Positions 1 through 10,357 of a stretch of DNA of 64,000 nucleotides are shown here, in pieces. This stretch comes from Urechis unicinctus (taxonomy: Eukaryota > Annelida > Polychaeta > Xenopneusta > Urechidae). Within the stretch, counting starts at the first letter, position 1, and each line of letters starts with the position of its first letter. The notes under the pieces are model-generated. The model was not told where the DNA came from. It saw only the letters and a list, made by a program, of their open reading frames with translations, and made no database searches. The stretch is from positions 24,436,058 to 24,500,057 of the forward strand of contig CM067348.1 in NCBI GenBank assembly GCA_034190875.2. The letters are read 5' to 3'. A program made the translations under genes and the position numbers.

Positions 1-344
1 CCGGCAACACCACAAATTCCTTTAAATAGAACAATGAATGAAACTTTCTCTAAACTCCCGTCGGTTCTTTCAAGCACAAGAAATCTTGGCCAGTTTTCAG
101 TTTCAGTTTCATTTTCATCTAAATGCCTTCGTTTTTGGCCAGTATGAGAGGAAGACATAGTAATACAACAATTCATCACCTGTGCTCCCCACCCGCCCCG
201 GAGCCCAATAAAGGGACATCTTAAAGATGCCAGGGCTACACAGGTGATATACTCGTCCCCCATAAAAAGTGATACAATACGTAACCCATAGAGCCCAGAC
301 ACTGGCAAGGTGCTGAGCTCGTAGAGGCGCACCATAACACCCCT
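1..344. other. Unassigned sequence, no gene seen
   Basis: I see no coding frame with family resemblance here. An AATAAA lies near 207 inside a GC-richer stretch, but nothing upstream identifies a transcript. Confidence 0.5.
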
Positions 345-348
345 AATG

Positions 349-722
349 GAATCCGATTGACCTGATTAAGCAGCCGCCTTCTGGGACTAGTGAAGCCAAT
401 GAAATGAGAAATGGTCCATGAAGTAAATGAATGTCATGAAGGAAGATGCCAAATGCATGTGATGGGTAGTCCCAGGGCACGACGCCACCAGCCGATAGGA
501 ATGGGCCAGGCCAACCCACCCTCTCGTCTAGGCGAAATCCGGGCCAAAGTGGTGTGTTGCAGATATAGCCCTCGCAAGGACCGCTCCGCTCAACCACCAG
601 GATCCCATCTTCCTCCGACACGAGTCGCAACCCACGGCCAACAGGTTGCCCCCTATTAGTCGCCTCTTACGACATGCAGGAGGATACAGTGGGCCTATTC
701 TACCCCCGGACCCACAGGGGGG
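349..722 (-). repeat. SINE-like dispersed repeat, copy A (diverged)
   Basis: This is the first of at least six related copies in the window. It shares with the others the end block CCTATTCTACCCCCGGACC-CACAGGGGG, the GTCGCCTCTTACGACATGC block and the TCTCGTCTAGGCGAAATCC block. It is the most diverged copy and lacks the GGTAAG tail at its low-coordinate end. The orientation is given as minus because better copies carry a (TTACC)n tail at the 3' end of that strand. Short open frames across it are not genes. Confidence 0.75.
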
Positions 723-785
723 GAGGTCAGAGATGTAAATACAAACATATCTGCAAAAAATGCGCTTAAGTCGGACTCAATGAAC

Positions 786-1374
786 GGTAAGGTAAGGTAA
801 GTATAGGGTTTATACTACCTACAAGAACCCGAGGTCTCATGTCTCCCACAACCATCCAGCTGACAGGACGTGGGTTGAGGTCACCAAGCTTCGAACGACG
901 ATGAAGGCCCAGGCCAAGCAGTCCAGTTCTCGTCCAAACCAACTCCTCATACAAGCCCTTCTTCATGCAGCTGATGAGGCCGGTCAACATTGGCACACCA
1001 ACACTCATGTGTTATATGGTGCCAAGAAAGGTTATATGATAAGATTGACCTGATTAAGCAGTCGCCTTCTAGGGTAAATGAAAATGCTGATGGAAAAGAT
1101 AAAAATGGAAACGATTATCCTAGGGCAAGTCACCACCAGCCGATTGACTGAACCAGGCCATTCCAGCCTCTCGTCTAGACAAATCCGGGCCAGAGTAGTG
1201 TGTTGCAGACATGGCCCTCAAAAGAACCTCTCCACTCAACCACCTGGATCCCATTGTCCACCGACACTAGTCGCAACCCACGGCCAACAGGTTGGCCCCC
1301 ATTAGTCGCCTCTTACGACATGCAGGAGGATACAGTGGGCCTATTCTACCCCCGGAACCACAGGGGGGGGGGGG
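786..1374 (-). repeat. SINE-like dispersed repeat, copy B, interrupted by MULE sequence
   Basis: A GGTAAG-type tail starts at 786, and TATAGGGTTTA follows as in copies C, E and F. The repeat then breaks off at about 812 and resumes at GGCACACCAACACTCATG (about 991), running to the CACAGGGGG end at about 1374. The break holds about 180 bp of transposase coding sequence, listed separately. The outer parts match copy C closely. Confidence 0.85.
813..994 (+). pseudogene. Displaced fragment of MULE transposase coding sequence
   Basis: About 180 bp here are almost identical to 1703-1884 in the MULE transposase downstream. By eye the differences are one A/G change early on and one missing G in a G run near 982. 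The fragment sits inside SINE-like copy B in place of three bases of the repeat. At the right junction, donor and recipient share GGCA. It has neither the start nor the end of the transposase, so it is a copied internal piece rather than a transposon insertion. Confidence 0.85.
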
Positions 1375-1554
1375 TGTTAGAATCGAACCGTTAGAATCAC
1401 CTCAGGTGTTAGAGTTCCTTATTAGCTAATCTGTATACATGAGCAAATCCTATGTTATGTGTTGAGCAATCTGAGTAGTTCCTGGATGTGATGAGCTAAA
1501 CTTTTGACCATATATAAGGATGTCAGGTATCAGAGTAACTCACAAACACTCACC

Positions 1555-3017
1555 ATGGAGATCATCAAGACTAATCGAGGAGGCGACAAGCTCTGTCTGG
1601 ATGGCTACATGTATGTGAAGAAGAGGAGCTACAACAACTGGATCAGATGGCAGTGCACACAACAGTGGGCAGCAGGGTGCAAGGGCAGCCTAACTACGGA
1701 CTCTACCTACGAGAACCCGAGGTCTCATGTCTCCCACAACCATCCAGCTGACAGGACGTGGGTTGAGGTCACCAAGCTTCGAACGACGATGAAGGCCCAG
1801 GCCAAGCAGTCCAGTTCTCGTCCAAACCAACTCCTCATACAAGCCCTTCTTCATGCAGCTGATGAGGCCGGGTCAACATTGGCAACCTCCAGTCTTGTAA
1901 ACGAGATCTCCAAAGACAGCATCGTGGATTCCTGCCTCAGGACCCTGCTTCACTTCGAGACCTCAACATCACCGAGGACTGGAGACTGGAGGAGCTACTC
2001 CCAGGCCCTTCCTCATCCACGACTCAGGCCCTGAGGAAAGGCAGCGTGTTGTGGTCTACGTGTCAGAGGAGCAGTTACGCCATCTAGGTTCAGCTGACAC
2101 TATGTACATGGATGGCAACTTCTTCATGAGTCCAAATGTCTTAGAACAGCTCTATGTCATCCGTGCTCTCCTTGGTGATGGCAACGTTTCCTGCGTCTAC
2201 GCCTTCCTGCCTGGCAAGAGTTCACAAGTCTACCAAGAACTCCTGCATGCTGTTCTGGACAAGATGGAGGAGCTGCTCATCTACCCAGACTCCCGGATCA
2301 TCATCACCGACTTCGAGCTGGCAGCCATCCAAGCAGTGACAGCTGTGCTTGGATCACACGTTACCACTCAAGGCTGCTTCTACCACCGGACCCAGAGCAC
2401 CTGGTGGAAGATTCAGGACCTAGGCAAGACTGAGCTTTACCGTATGGATGACGATGTCAAGCATTTCTGCAGTATGCTTGATGGCCTAGCCTTTCTTCCT
2501 CTGGACCAGGTGCAGGAAGGAATGCAGTATCTGAAGGACCAGGTACCTGAGGGGATGGAGGTTTTAGTTCAGTACTTCCGATGCCATCTACGTTTCTGGG
2601 TCCAACCGCCGTGTCCAGCCTCCAAGAGCTCAGCAGGATGTTCCTCTCCCACCACTCCGTGTTCGCCACATCCCACCACGCTACGACATTCCCGTTTGGA
2701 ATGTTAACCAAGCCACCCTGGAGGGCCGTTCCCGTACTAACAACGCTTGTGAAGGATGGAACACATAATTCTCCAAACTAGTTGGACATCATCATCCTTC
2801 ATTCTGGACAGCTATTGAAGGTCTACGCAAGGACTACATCTTGGCCACAACACAAATGACCCAGTACTCCAGAGGTCAGCTGCCCAAGAAGCGCCAACGT
2901 AGGGCCCAGGAGGATTTATAAAAGAGGTTGCAGACACTCTGCAAGGACTTGGTGGAAGGAAACAGAACCACAGTAGAGTTCCTCACTGCTGTGGAACACA
3001 GCATCCGCTTGGAGTGA
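1555..3017 (+). pseudogene. MULE-family transposase with FLYWCH-like zinc finger, broken
   Basis: In life this would be a cut-and-paste Mutator-like transposase. The start chosen is the ATG at 1555, which opens directly onto the FLYWCH-like finger: LCLDGYMYVKKRS, then W..C, a second C (AAGCKGSL), and HNHPAD with the paired histidines. After a frameshift near 2034-2050, the MULE catalytic core follows: first acidic residue in YMDGNFF (about 2115), second in IITDFELAA (about 2310), then GCFYH. A second frameshift near 2580-2640 leads into the C-terminal RSRTNNACEGWN block (about 2725-2760), which is typical of MULEs. A third slip near 2765 and a TAA at about 2919 precede the final TGA at about 3015-3017. 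Introns are not needed to read it. It is dead in this form, but divergence is low enough that each frame is easy to follow. No terminal repeats were located. Confidence 0.85.
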
Positions 3018-3137
3018 TGCGATTTATCGTTGTATGCCTTGTATGATGTGATATTCCATTTCTCCACTATGCTATGTATGATGTGATATTCAATTTCTTG
3101 ATTTATGCTATGTATGCTATTTACGCTATACTGTGAT

Positions 3138-3143
3138 AATAAA
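3138..3143 (+). promoter_or_regulatory. Polyadenylation signal AATAAA after the MULE gene
   Basis: AATAAA lies about 120 bp past the transposase stop, after an AT-rich trailer holding two copies of GTATGATGTGATATTC (near 3048 and 3078). Its position suits the 3' end of the transposase transcript. Confidence 0.5.
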
Positions 3144-3188
3144 GATTGTGAGTTTAAAAAAGCATTTGTCTGAAAATCTGTTAAGGTT

Positions 3189-3248
3189 GTGAGCATTTGT
3201 CCAGTGAGCATTTGTCTTGTGAGCATGTGTCCTGTGAGCATTTGTCTT
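3189..3248. repeat. 15-bp minisatellite, four units
   Basis: Four adjacent 15-bp units each begin GTGAGCATTTGTC or GTGAGCATGTGTC and differ only in the last two or three bases. A related half-unit, GCATTTGTC, lies just upstream near 3163. The open frames across this stretch on both strands are products of the repeat. Confidence 0.85.
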
Positions 3249-3609
3249 CGCACCGTTGGCACCTCTCCCCCTACCATTTGTTTAAAATGCTGCCTTCTTT
3301 GGTTTCTTACGCAAGAGGAATGTCGTTCCGCCCTCTCAACAGGCTTTTCACCCCAGTCGTCACCTGGCACGTGGGAACATCACACTTACTGCAGAGGGTC
3401 TTGGGCTACATCTGACCAAGACTTTGCAAAACAAGGATTCCGTTTTGACCGGCATTTGTGTTCCCCGACACTCACTCACGTCTCACGTTCCTCACGCTCG
3501 CTTCATTTGTTTCTCGCCTTAAAGGATTGCTTCACGTCATTGAGTGGACGCTGCGCAGTACTCACGGCACAGCCTTTGCCGAAGTGGGTGTCCACTGGCG
3601 TATCGCGCT

Positions 3610-4045
3610 GGCATAGGTAAGGAAGGTAAGGTAAGGTAAGAATAGGGTTTAACGGCACACCAACACTAGTGTGTCATATGGTGCCAAGAAAGGTTAATAG
3701 ATAAGATTGACCTGATAAAGCAGCCGCCTTTTAGGATAAATGAAAATGGAGATGGAAAAGATAAAAATGGAAACGATTATCCTAGGGCCAGTCACCACAA
3801 GCCGATTGACTGGACCAGGCCATTCCAACCTCTCGTCTAGGCGAAATCCGGGCCAGAGTGGTATGTTGCAGATATGGCCCTTAAAAGAACCACTCCACTC
3901 AACCACCTGGATCCCATTGTACACCGACACGAGTCGCAACCCACGGCCAACAGGTTACCCCCTATTAGTCGCCTCTTACGACATGCAGAAGGATACAGTG
4001 GGCCTATTCTACCCCCGGAACCACAGGGGGAGGCATAGGTAAGGA
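3610..4045 (-). repeat. SINE-like dispersed repeat, copy C, with 14-bp target-site duplication
   Basis: This is the best-preserved copy. The element body runs from the GGTAAG tail at about 3624 to the CACAGGGGG end at about 4031. It is flanked by a perfect 14-bp direct repeat, GGCATAGGTAAGGA, at 3610-3623 and 4032-4045. A target duplication of this length is the mark of LINE-mediated retroposition, so the family behaves as a SINE or similar retroposon. I could not find convincing pol III A and B boxes at its presumed 5' end (high coordinate). Confidence 0.85.
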
Positions 4046-4579
4046 GCTTCTACAACACCATGGTACATGGGGCTAACATTGCTACCTTCTCTATAACTCA
4101 ACAGTTTTCGGTTTCCCATGCAATGGGTGAAATGTGTACTAACTTTAGCAACTGCTAGAAACAACCACGTTGATGGTTTTCTTCTACTTGGTTTTGAAAT
4201 TTGTATCTTATTGTCGTTTCGCGCCACGTTTGTACTTTCTGTTTATCTCGTTTATTGCTACTCATATATGATTTATTGTATTATCTTGTCTACACCTCAC
4301 TGTTCATGGGTCCTCCAAGGTGGCCAATAAAGCGTGTTTTGCACCGGCGAATACTCTCTCTTGTTCTCGGGGGTCGAGGAGGTGACACTGAACTCACTTC
4401 TCACCTACATTGTGTACGCTAAGATACACCAGGCGTGTCGCGATTTATACTCCAACAAGCGAAGGAAGCATTGTGGAGTGTAGGGGATGATGATATCCTC
4501 CCGCCCTTAGTACGACGGCGTGATTCGAACTGAGGTGGACGCAGAACTGGAAGATGTCATAGGAGGTCTACACATATAC
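4046..4579. other. Unassigned, possible LTR-like stretch
   Basis: An AATAAA at 4326-4331 is followed by TGTTTTGCACCGG and a CT-rich run, then GGTGACACTGAACTCACTT. This looks like the end of an LTR and its leader, but no second LTR copy was found in the window. Confidence 0.25.
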
Positions 4580-4976
4580 TGAATGTAGCCGGAAAGGTTC
4601 TGAAATATGCCATCAGTCCACAAGGTTTGCATAGGATACCCCAAAAAAAACCTGCCGAAGCATGCCCAATCAGCCTCTGTGAGAGGGTGACGCAGTTGGT
4701 TGAAAACGTCAAAGTACTTTCAAAGCAACTAGAAAAGACGGTCTGCAAGAGGACCTCACGTTGACTCACCTGTGGCAGTAATGACTACTCAAAAAGTCCC
4801 TGCGGTCCCAATAGGCTCTGCATCCACAGCTGACCCATCGCCTCAATCGCGAATGAGTAAAGCTCCACCACCAGCGGAAATAAAACAGCCCGTGAATGGA
4901 ATTATTTTACGCGGCGAACATTTAGAGGCGCACCAGAGCCAAGCCTGGATGTGTTTGTGTTTCGAGGAGGTGAGAA
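4580..4976 (+). pseudogene. Unidentified coding remnant, two frames
   Basis: One frame from about 4570 to 4755 reads as a plausible protein. It has a short heptad-like stretch (CERVTQLVENVKVLSKQLEK, about 4675-4735) that could form a coiled coil. A second frame takes over at about 4750 and runs through a Pro/Ser-rich segment (ADPSPQSRMSKAPPPAE) to a possible splice donor, GAG|GTGAGA, at about 4971. I do not recognise the family. It could be the gag-like N-terminus of a retroelement whose LTR lies just upstream, or a lost host exon. Confidence 0.3.
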
Positions 4977-5962
4977 ACATTGAGCACTTTTCGAATAGAA
5001 AAGCGAAATTTGAAAGCTTTAGTGTTTGTATTATATGTTCTGGTTTCTCCTCCTCTATGTTAAGTCATAACTTAACTATCAGTACATATAATTTGTCGAG
5101 GACTTAAGGACGATACTGTTTGAAAGTAATATTTGTAATGTGTCGGTCGTATGTATATCTGGTTTGGACCAATCGGAATTGTTAGTCTGTAGACCTTATG
5201 GCGGTTGTGCAATTTTACATAAGACATCTACCAAGTTTCTGTTACACAAATTGATTATGGAAAAAGTCGAAGGTGCCAGGCATGCGAGGGTCACACTATT
5301 AACGGACCTGTTAAATGCCATGTGATAAGGATAACAGCATATCTACTGCCGCTAAAATGTACCTATGTAATATAGTAGAATAGAAATGCTTAATTGGTTA
5401 AAAATTTCAATGTCATATGTCAATTGTTTCAGATGTAGCTAATACTCTATGTGAGTCCGGGGGACCCAGGTGAAATTGAAACATGCCCGAAAGTTTGAAT
5501 ATTTAGCACATCAGGCTTGGAAGTGGGTGGAACTCATTGTTATTTGTCTTGATGTGTTGGTTGCTTGGCCTTCTAGAGATTATATCTACAAACCTACTCC
5601 TCCGCACATCAAAGAAAAACATCCCCCGCCTGACCTCCATCATCGAAATGCAAGGTCAAGTAAAGGTTCACGCCCAGACAGTGACCAACTGAAGTACTTG
5701 GTTTTTTTCACCGCATCGACGTTCCGAATAATCCAGTTTCTTCATATCTCTGCTCCATTGCAGCCCCACAACCAGGAACCATATTGAAATCTTCACTACT
5801 ACGGTGAAATAATCTAAAAAATTAACTTTAATAAATAAAATCAACATCATATTGTTGACATAATGTTTAATTATGGCATGTCACAATGTATTTTATGTGA
5901 AGGCTTGTGCCTCATCTTGGTTGTTCTCAACGGTTTGCCATATCTCGCGCGCCAAGTTGGTA
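4977..5962. other. AT-rich unassigned stretch
   Basis: I see no supported gene, RNA or repeat here. Short open frames lack any family resemblance. Confidence 0.4.
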
Positions 5963-5996
5963 AGTCGCTTCACTCCCGTCAGGGGCGGTAGCGACT
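5963..5996. other. Stem-loop upstream of the SGNH reading frame
   Basis: AGTCGCT at 5963-5969 pairs perfectly with AGCGACT at 5990-5996. A CCC/GGG pair lies within the 20-nt loop. It sits in the GC-rich leader of the DIRS-like element and could belong to its terminal repeat or promoter. Confidence 0.5.
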
Positions 5997-6246
5997 ATCC
6001 AATCACAGGCGTTGCACCAGGCACGCGGCCTGTTCTCTTCGCGCTCGCTATTGGAAAACTTTTCAGCAAACAATTCTCTCAACAGTTCTCAAATTTTTCA
6101 TTGTTGTTTTTCCCCCATTTTTCTTCGCCTCATCCCGACTCATTTCTGCTTCTTGGCCATTTCGGCCAGTTACGTACAGCACTTGTCAAGGTAATATAAA
6201 AATTACTTATTTGGCTGCAAAACTGACTGTTACTTTACTATTTATC

Positions 6247-6808
6247 ATGGCTGTTGCCATCATCGGCCATTCGTACGTTCGCCGTTTGAGCGATTATGTG
6301 GCGAGGAATCTTCGTTTCAATGACGAAGAAGTTTTGTTTCATGGGTTTGGGGGTGCTTAAGTTAGTGGCCCAAAATTAATAATACCCCATTTACATGGCT
6401 GTTTAGGGTCCCGGGTCTAGAAGGCTGTGTTCCTTCAGTTAGGAAGCAATGACTTTTTGCAATCAGTCGTATCAACCCGAGGCAGTTGCGGGAGATTTGT
6501 TGGCCATTGCCAAGTTTATCATCAATTGCTATCATGTCTCAACAGTTGTAATTGGCCAGGTCCACTACAGAATTACCTGTGACAAAGGTTTTAATGACCG
6601 AGTTTTTGAAGCAAACAAGCACCTCCGTTTCATGATCAATGACTACCCGGGAAACTCAATTCAGTTTGCTTCTCTTCGAAGTTTGGCCCACCCTTACAAG
6701 TCTCAATTCTTCAGCGATGGCGTTCATTTCAATAACTTATGGAACAAAAAACTGTTCAATGGTATAAGAGGTGCAATTCTCCGTGCAATAAAACCAAGAA
6801 AATTGTAG
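6247..6808 (+). pseudogene. SGNH-hydrolase-like reading frame of a DIRS/Ngaro-type element, frameshifted
   Basis: The frame opens at the ATG at 6247 with AIIGHSYVRRL, in which GHSY takes the place of the block-I GDS motif holding the nucleophilic serine. It breaks near 6357-6360, continues with a LGSNDF block (block III, GxND) near 6438-6455, and shifts again into the frame that ends at 6808. That last frame reads VVIGQV, FNDRVFEANKHLRFM and then SDGVHFN near 6712-6735, matching the block V DxxH. All the catalytic blocks of a small SGNH esterase/lipase can be seen in order, but across three frames. Hydrolase domains of this type are known in some Ngaro-group tyrosine-recombinase retroelements. 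The gag, RT and recombinase pieces downstream support that assignment. The substrate is unknown. Confidence 0.7.
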
Positions 6809-6946
6809 TCAGTTTCATGTAATAAGTCCCCTTTTTATTCTCCATGGTAATGGTGCACCTGTCCATATTTTTTTATGCACATAGTTGTTCAGTTAAAAAA
6901 AAATCACAAAAAAATCATTGTATGTTTGCACTGCTAATGTTTTTCG

Positions 6947-7392
6947 CCAGAGCTGTCATGTGTTACAGTTAGATAGCCTTGCCATTAGGCACCGCAATTC
7001 CTGGCACATGTTCAGATGGGCTAAGCAGACAGTTCAGTTGGTAGTTGGGGAGAAATATGCGCAAGTGCTGTTCATAACACATTGCAATATCATTTCCCTC
7101 ATTAAAAAAATTATTATGGTCAATGATGTTTGTCTTGGTCATTGGTCATTATATTCTTAATATCTGACCTAGTTCTTGTGTGCTAATGCTGTTTTCTTTA
7201 GCTGGCATAGCACCATTTATACTGTCTTGCTTTGTTGTTGTATTATTTGGTTTAGACCATTATTGGTCTACAGTACAGTGCATTTAGGCGGCCAGTGCTG
7301 TCACGTGTTTCAGTTGTATAGCCTTGCTACTTGTGTAAAGCAGTTTCTGGCATATTGCACAGATGGGCTAAGTTGTCAGTTCCTTGGTTGTC
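6947..7392 (+). repeat. Diverged direct duplication, about 345-bp period
   Basis: 6947-7052 and 7290-7392 share GCCAG.GCTGTCA.GTGTT.CAGTT, then ATAGCCTTGC, then CAGATGGGCTAAG. The intervening sequence is AT-rich. Both lie in the spacer between the hydrolase-like frame and gag of the same retroelement. Confidence 0.65.
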
Positions 7393-7507
7393 AATTATTG
7401 TTATGGGGCTGTGACATACTGAGTCACAGTACATTCAGATTCTTTTTGTACTGTTCAAATTCATCCAAAACTTCGTCTGGTTTGGTTTGGGCATGTATGT
7501 TCTCAGA

Positions 7508-8398
7508 ATGCCACCAACACGGAGGACCAGACGGGGACGTTCTGCAGTCGCAGTGGACCAACCTGCTGGCCCCTCTACTTCTTCTGGCACCAGAGCTGAT
7601 GTCGCGGCAGCCACCCACTTCCCAGCTTTTCCCCGGACGCCTCAGTTACCTGCAGCAGATTTTCAGCTAGACCGGGAGACCCTTATCGATGGCATCTATT
7701 CTAGGATGCGCCGGGATGGACTCCCATCATTCTCCACGCCTAAGTGGTTAACCAGGCATTGGCGTCGATATTAGGTTCAGATGAGTTGCAGGACACCGAG
7801 CCTCAGGTCCCAACCAAAAACCCTGTTAGACTCACCGCTCCATTGGGCGCGCATATCCTTTTGCTGACTAAGCAACTAATATGGGAAGGGCGTTTTGTTC
7901 ACCTGCAGGAGCTTGTCAATCCAATCCCCAAAAAACCCAAGATGGTAAAGATAAACCCAAGCAATTGCTCTCAATTGGGGAATGGGCCGCAGCTTTCGAG
8001 ATATTTGCATTTATTGCATGTGAACAGGAGCCTCAACTGTCGGGGGGCCTGCTAAAATACATGGCCACAGTAAAAAGAATGGCTAAAACCTACGGGGCAG
8101 GGGCGTGGCGCCACTACGATGACAACTTTCGGTGGTCAAAGCAGTTTGACAATAGCCTAACATAGGGCCATATTGACCTCATGCTTTATACAGAGGCTTC
8201 ACACCTCGCGCTACAATACGCCCCAGCTAGGCCACTCCACTCAAAACCTTTCAGTGCAGGGCGTATGGGACAGCAACAGCAGCCCTTTCGTCCAGGCACT
8301 TGCTGGGCCTTCCAGCGATTTGGTCAATGTACCAACAAGCAGTGCCGCTTCCAAAACACTGCTACAAGTGTCAGAGGCCTCACAAAACAGCGGTCTGT
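7508..8398 (+). pseudogene. DIRS/Ngaro-like gag with Cys/His fingers, frameshifted
   Basis: The frame starts at ATG 7508 with a basic N-terminus (PPTRRTRRGRS) and a Pro/Ser/Thr-rich region. It continues after a stop at about 7774 into NPVRLTAPLGAHI.., then shifts to the frame carrying GEWAAAFEIFAFI (about 7975) and WRHYDDNFRW (about 8110-8140). The second of these is the W..YD..FR block usual in gag proteins of DIRS-group elements. After a stop at 8163 comes CWAFQRFGQCTNKQC, then HCYKCQRPHKTAVC in another frame, giving CCCH- and CCHC-like fingers for RNA binding. At least four breaks are present. It is cut at 8399 by hAT sequence. Confidence 0.65.
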
Positions 8399-8426
8399 CA
8401 GGGTAACGGCAGGCTGTCAACTGATT

Positions 8427-8527
8427 CCTATATTCCTTTATTTCTCCTATATTTTGGATCAAAATCCTATATTCTAAAAAATCTCCTATATTTCCTATAT
8501 TTTTAAAAATATTCCTATATTTTTCTA
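8427..8527. repeat. Degenerate TCCTATATT repeat run
   Basis: About nine imperfect repeats of (T)CCTATATTT lie just inside the presumed left end of the hAT element. Subterminal repeats of this kind are often transposase binding sites in hAT elements. That role is inference here. Confidence 0.6.
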
Positions 8528-9156
8528 GTAAATTTGTCGCCGATAAATGAAGAGAGAAAATATTGCTTTGGTACTGCTTTTGGCTTCTTTTTTAAATGTA
8601 ACAGAATTTCTGTGCCTGCAACAGCATCACAATCCTTCAGACAATGCTGCTGTGCTCCTCTTCGTCATCTGTATGGTCACCTTGCAAGGCAGTGCAGTAG
8701 GACACAGGTCTTTTAGGTAAGTCTTATTTAGATTTTTTTCCATATACTCCCCAATGATGAAGTACAAGGCAAGTCTCTTGAGATGACATCTACAAAAGGA
8801 GTAGTAAAGATGACAGACTGGTGCAGAGGTACCATGTCTGGTTTAAATATACAGTTCAGTTTTACCAAAATTCAAAATCTTCATTTACTAAATTGTCAAT
8901 TATCAAGAAGTTTTTCTAGGAGACTTATCTACGTACTGAGGGGACCATGTCTGCTCTTCCAATCTGGAATTGAAGCACACTGCCAGACAGTTTGTGCTAT
9001 TAAAAGTAATGTTTTATTTTTAAAAGCACACATAGTCTGGTAAGATACACATAACTTCAACATTTGAGCTTTTCAGGTCTGCTATTGAACGTCCACGTTG
9101 AAAGGTAGGAAACACCATATAAACCAAGCCTGTGACTACCTCATAATAGTGAGACA

Positions 9157-10105
9157 ATGCCTGGAGGGAAGACTCATTGGAGTGACAAGTGGCTTAATTT
9201 AGAGGATGATAATAGTGTTAAAGTGTTTCAATGGTGTAAGCCTGTAAAAGGAAATACTAAAGTAGCTTACTGCACTTTATGCTGCAAGCAATTTTCTGTC
9301 AGCAACAGTGGTTTCATTCAGGTGAATCAGCATAGTAAATCTGCAAAGCACAAGCAGATTTCAGATACTCGTTTTGGTAAAAACACTGCCGAAAAAGTCG
9401 TGAGCAAGAAAGATGGTAAACCAATGGCTGCTACTGCTAAAGCCTCTGGAGAAATTTCATCTTATAAACCAGCTACTGTAAACTCAAGTGAAAGTGAACA
9501 GAGACAAATGCATGTATTCACAAGTCACCCTTTGAAACATCAAGTCACAGAATCTGAGCTGTTGTGGTGTTTTAAAGTAGCAGCTTCTGATTTTTCATTT
9601 AGATCATGTGATGGCCTTGATAGATTGTTGCAGAAGATGTTCAAGTGTGAAATTGCTGAGCAGTTTTCTTTGTCAAGGACAAAAGCATCATACATAGTTT
9701 CAGAAGCCATAAGACCATTCCTGACAGAAGCAATTGTGAAGGAAGTGATAGATGGAAAATTAGGGTATGTTTTTATGTTTGATGAAACTACTACAGCACA
9801 GCAATGCAGACAAATGGACATACTGATCAGATTTTGGAGCAATATTGAGGGAGAGGTGTCTGTAAGATTTTTGAAAGCTGTTCACTTATGCCATGCAACA
9901 GCTGACATCGTCAGTGAAACTCACCTTGAATTAGGGAATGATTCTGAAGTAGACCTACCCATGAAGAATTTTGATAAGTCTCTCATCTGATGGCCCAAAT
10001 GTCAACAAATCCATTCACAGAAAAGTCAATGAAAGTTTGAAGGCAGATGGCAACCCAGGTTTGCTTGACTTTAAACCCTGCAATCTCCATGTCTTGATAT
10101 CAATG
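9157..10105 (+). pseudogene. hAT-family transposase, N-terminal part
   Basis: The frame opens at ATG 9157. Residues 38-70 form a BED-like zinc finger: CTLCCKQF, then H and H in QHSKSAKHKQ. After a Ser/Thr-rich linker comes a hAT core segment with SDFSFRSCDG (about residues 147-156) and FMFDETTTAQQCRQMD (about residues 207-222). The D of FDETTT is the first catalytic aspartate. A frameshift near 9975 stops the frame at 9990. The next frame continues with SSDGPNVNKSIHRK, which carries the second aspartate region, and CNLHV before the sequence is replaced at 10106. About half of a usual hAT transposase is present, without the glutamate or the dimerisation domain. Confidence 0.75.
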
Positions 10106-10106
10106 T

Positions 10107-10352
10107 TAATCCTAGGGCAAATCACCACAAGCTGATTGAGTGGACCAGGCCATTCCAGCCTCCCGTCTAGGCGAAATCCGGGTGGTATGTTGCAGATATG
10201 GCCCTCAAAAGAACCACTCCACTCAACCACCTGGATCCCATTGTCCACCGACACGAGTCGCAACCCACGGCCAACAGGTTGCCCCCTATAAGTCGCCTCT
10301 TACGACATGCAAGGATACAGTGGACCTATTCTACCCCCGGACCCACAGGGGG
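10107..10352 (-). repeat. SINE-like dispersed repeat, copy D, truncated
   Basis: This copy runs from TCCTAGGGCAAATCACC to CACAGGGGG. The tail half (GGTAAG and the following 150 bp) is absent. It sits precisely between the broken hAT transposase and the broken RT, so it marks a deletion junction that removed sequence from both. Confidence 0.85.
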
Positions 10353-10357
10353 ATCCA

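Larger units (their letters stand above)
8399..10106 (+). mobile_element. hAT-superfamily transposon, 5' half only
   Basis: The left end is placed at CAGGGTAACGG (8399), because hAT inverted repeats commonly begin CAGGG and because the gag finger is broken exactly there. 8427-8527 is a degenerate TCCTATATT-rich run. The transposase frame starts at 9157. The right half, including the right inverted repeat, is missing: the transposase stops being readable at 10106, where SINE-like copy D begins. The 8-bp target duplication therefore cannot be tested. Confidence 0.6.

Noticed and set aside
343..630. Minus-strand open frame beginning MRLVSEEDG, also seen in copies C and D
   Set aside because: It recurs because the SINE-like repeat recurs. 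It is broken differently in each copy, so it is not a protein gene.
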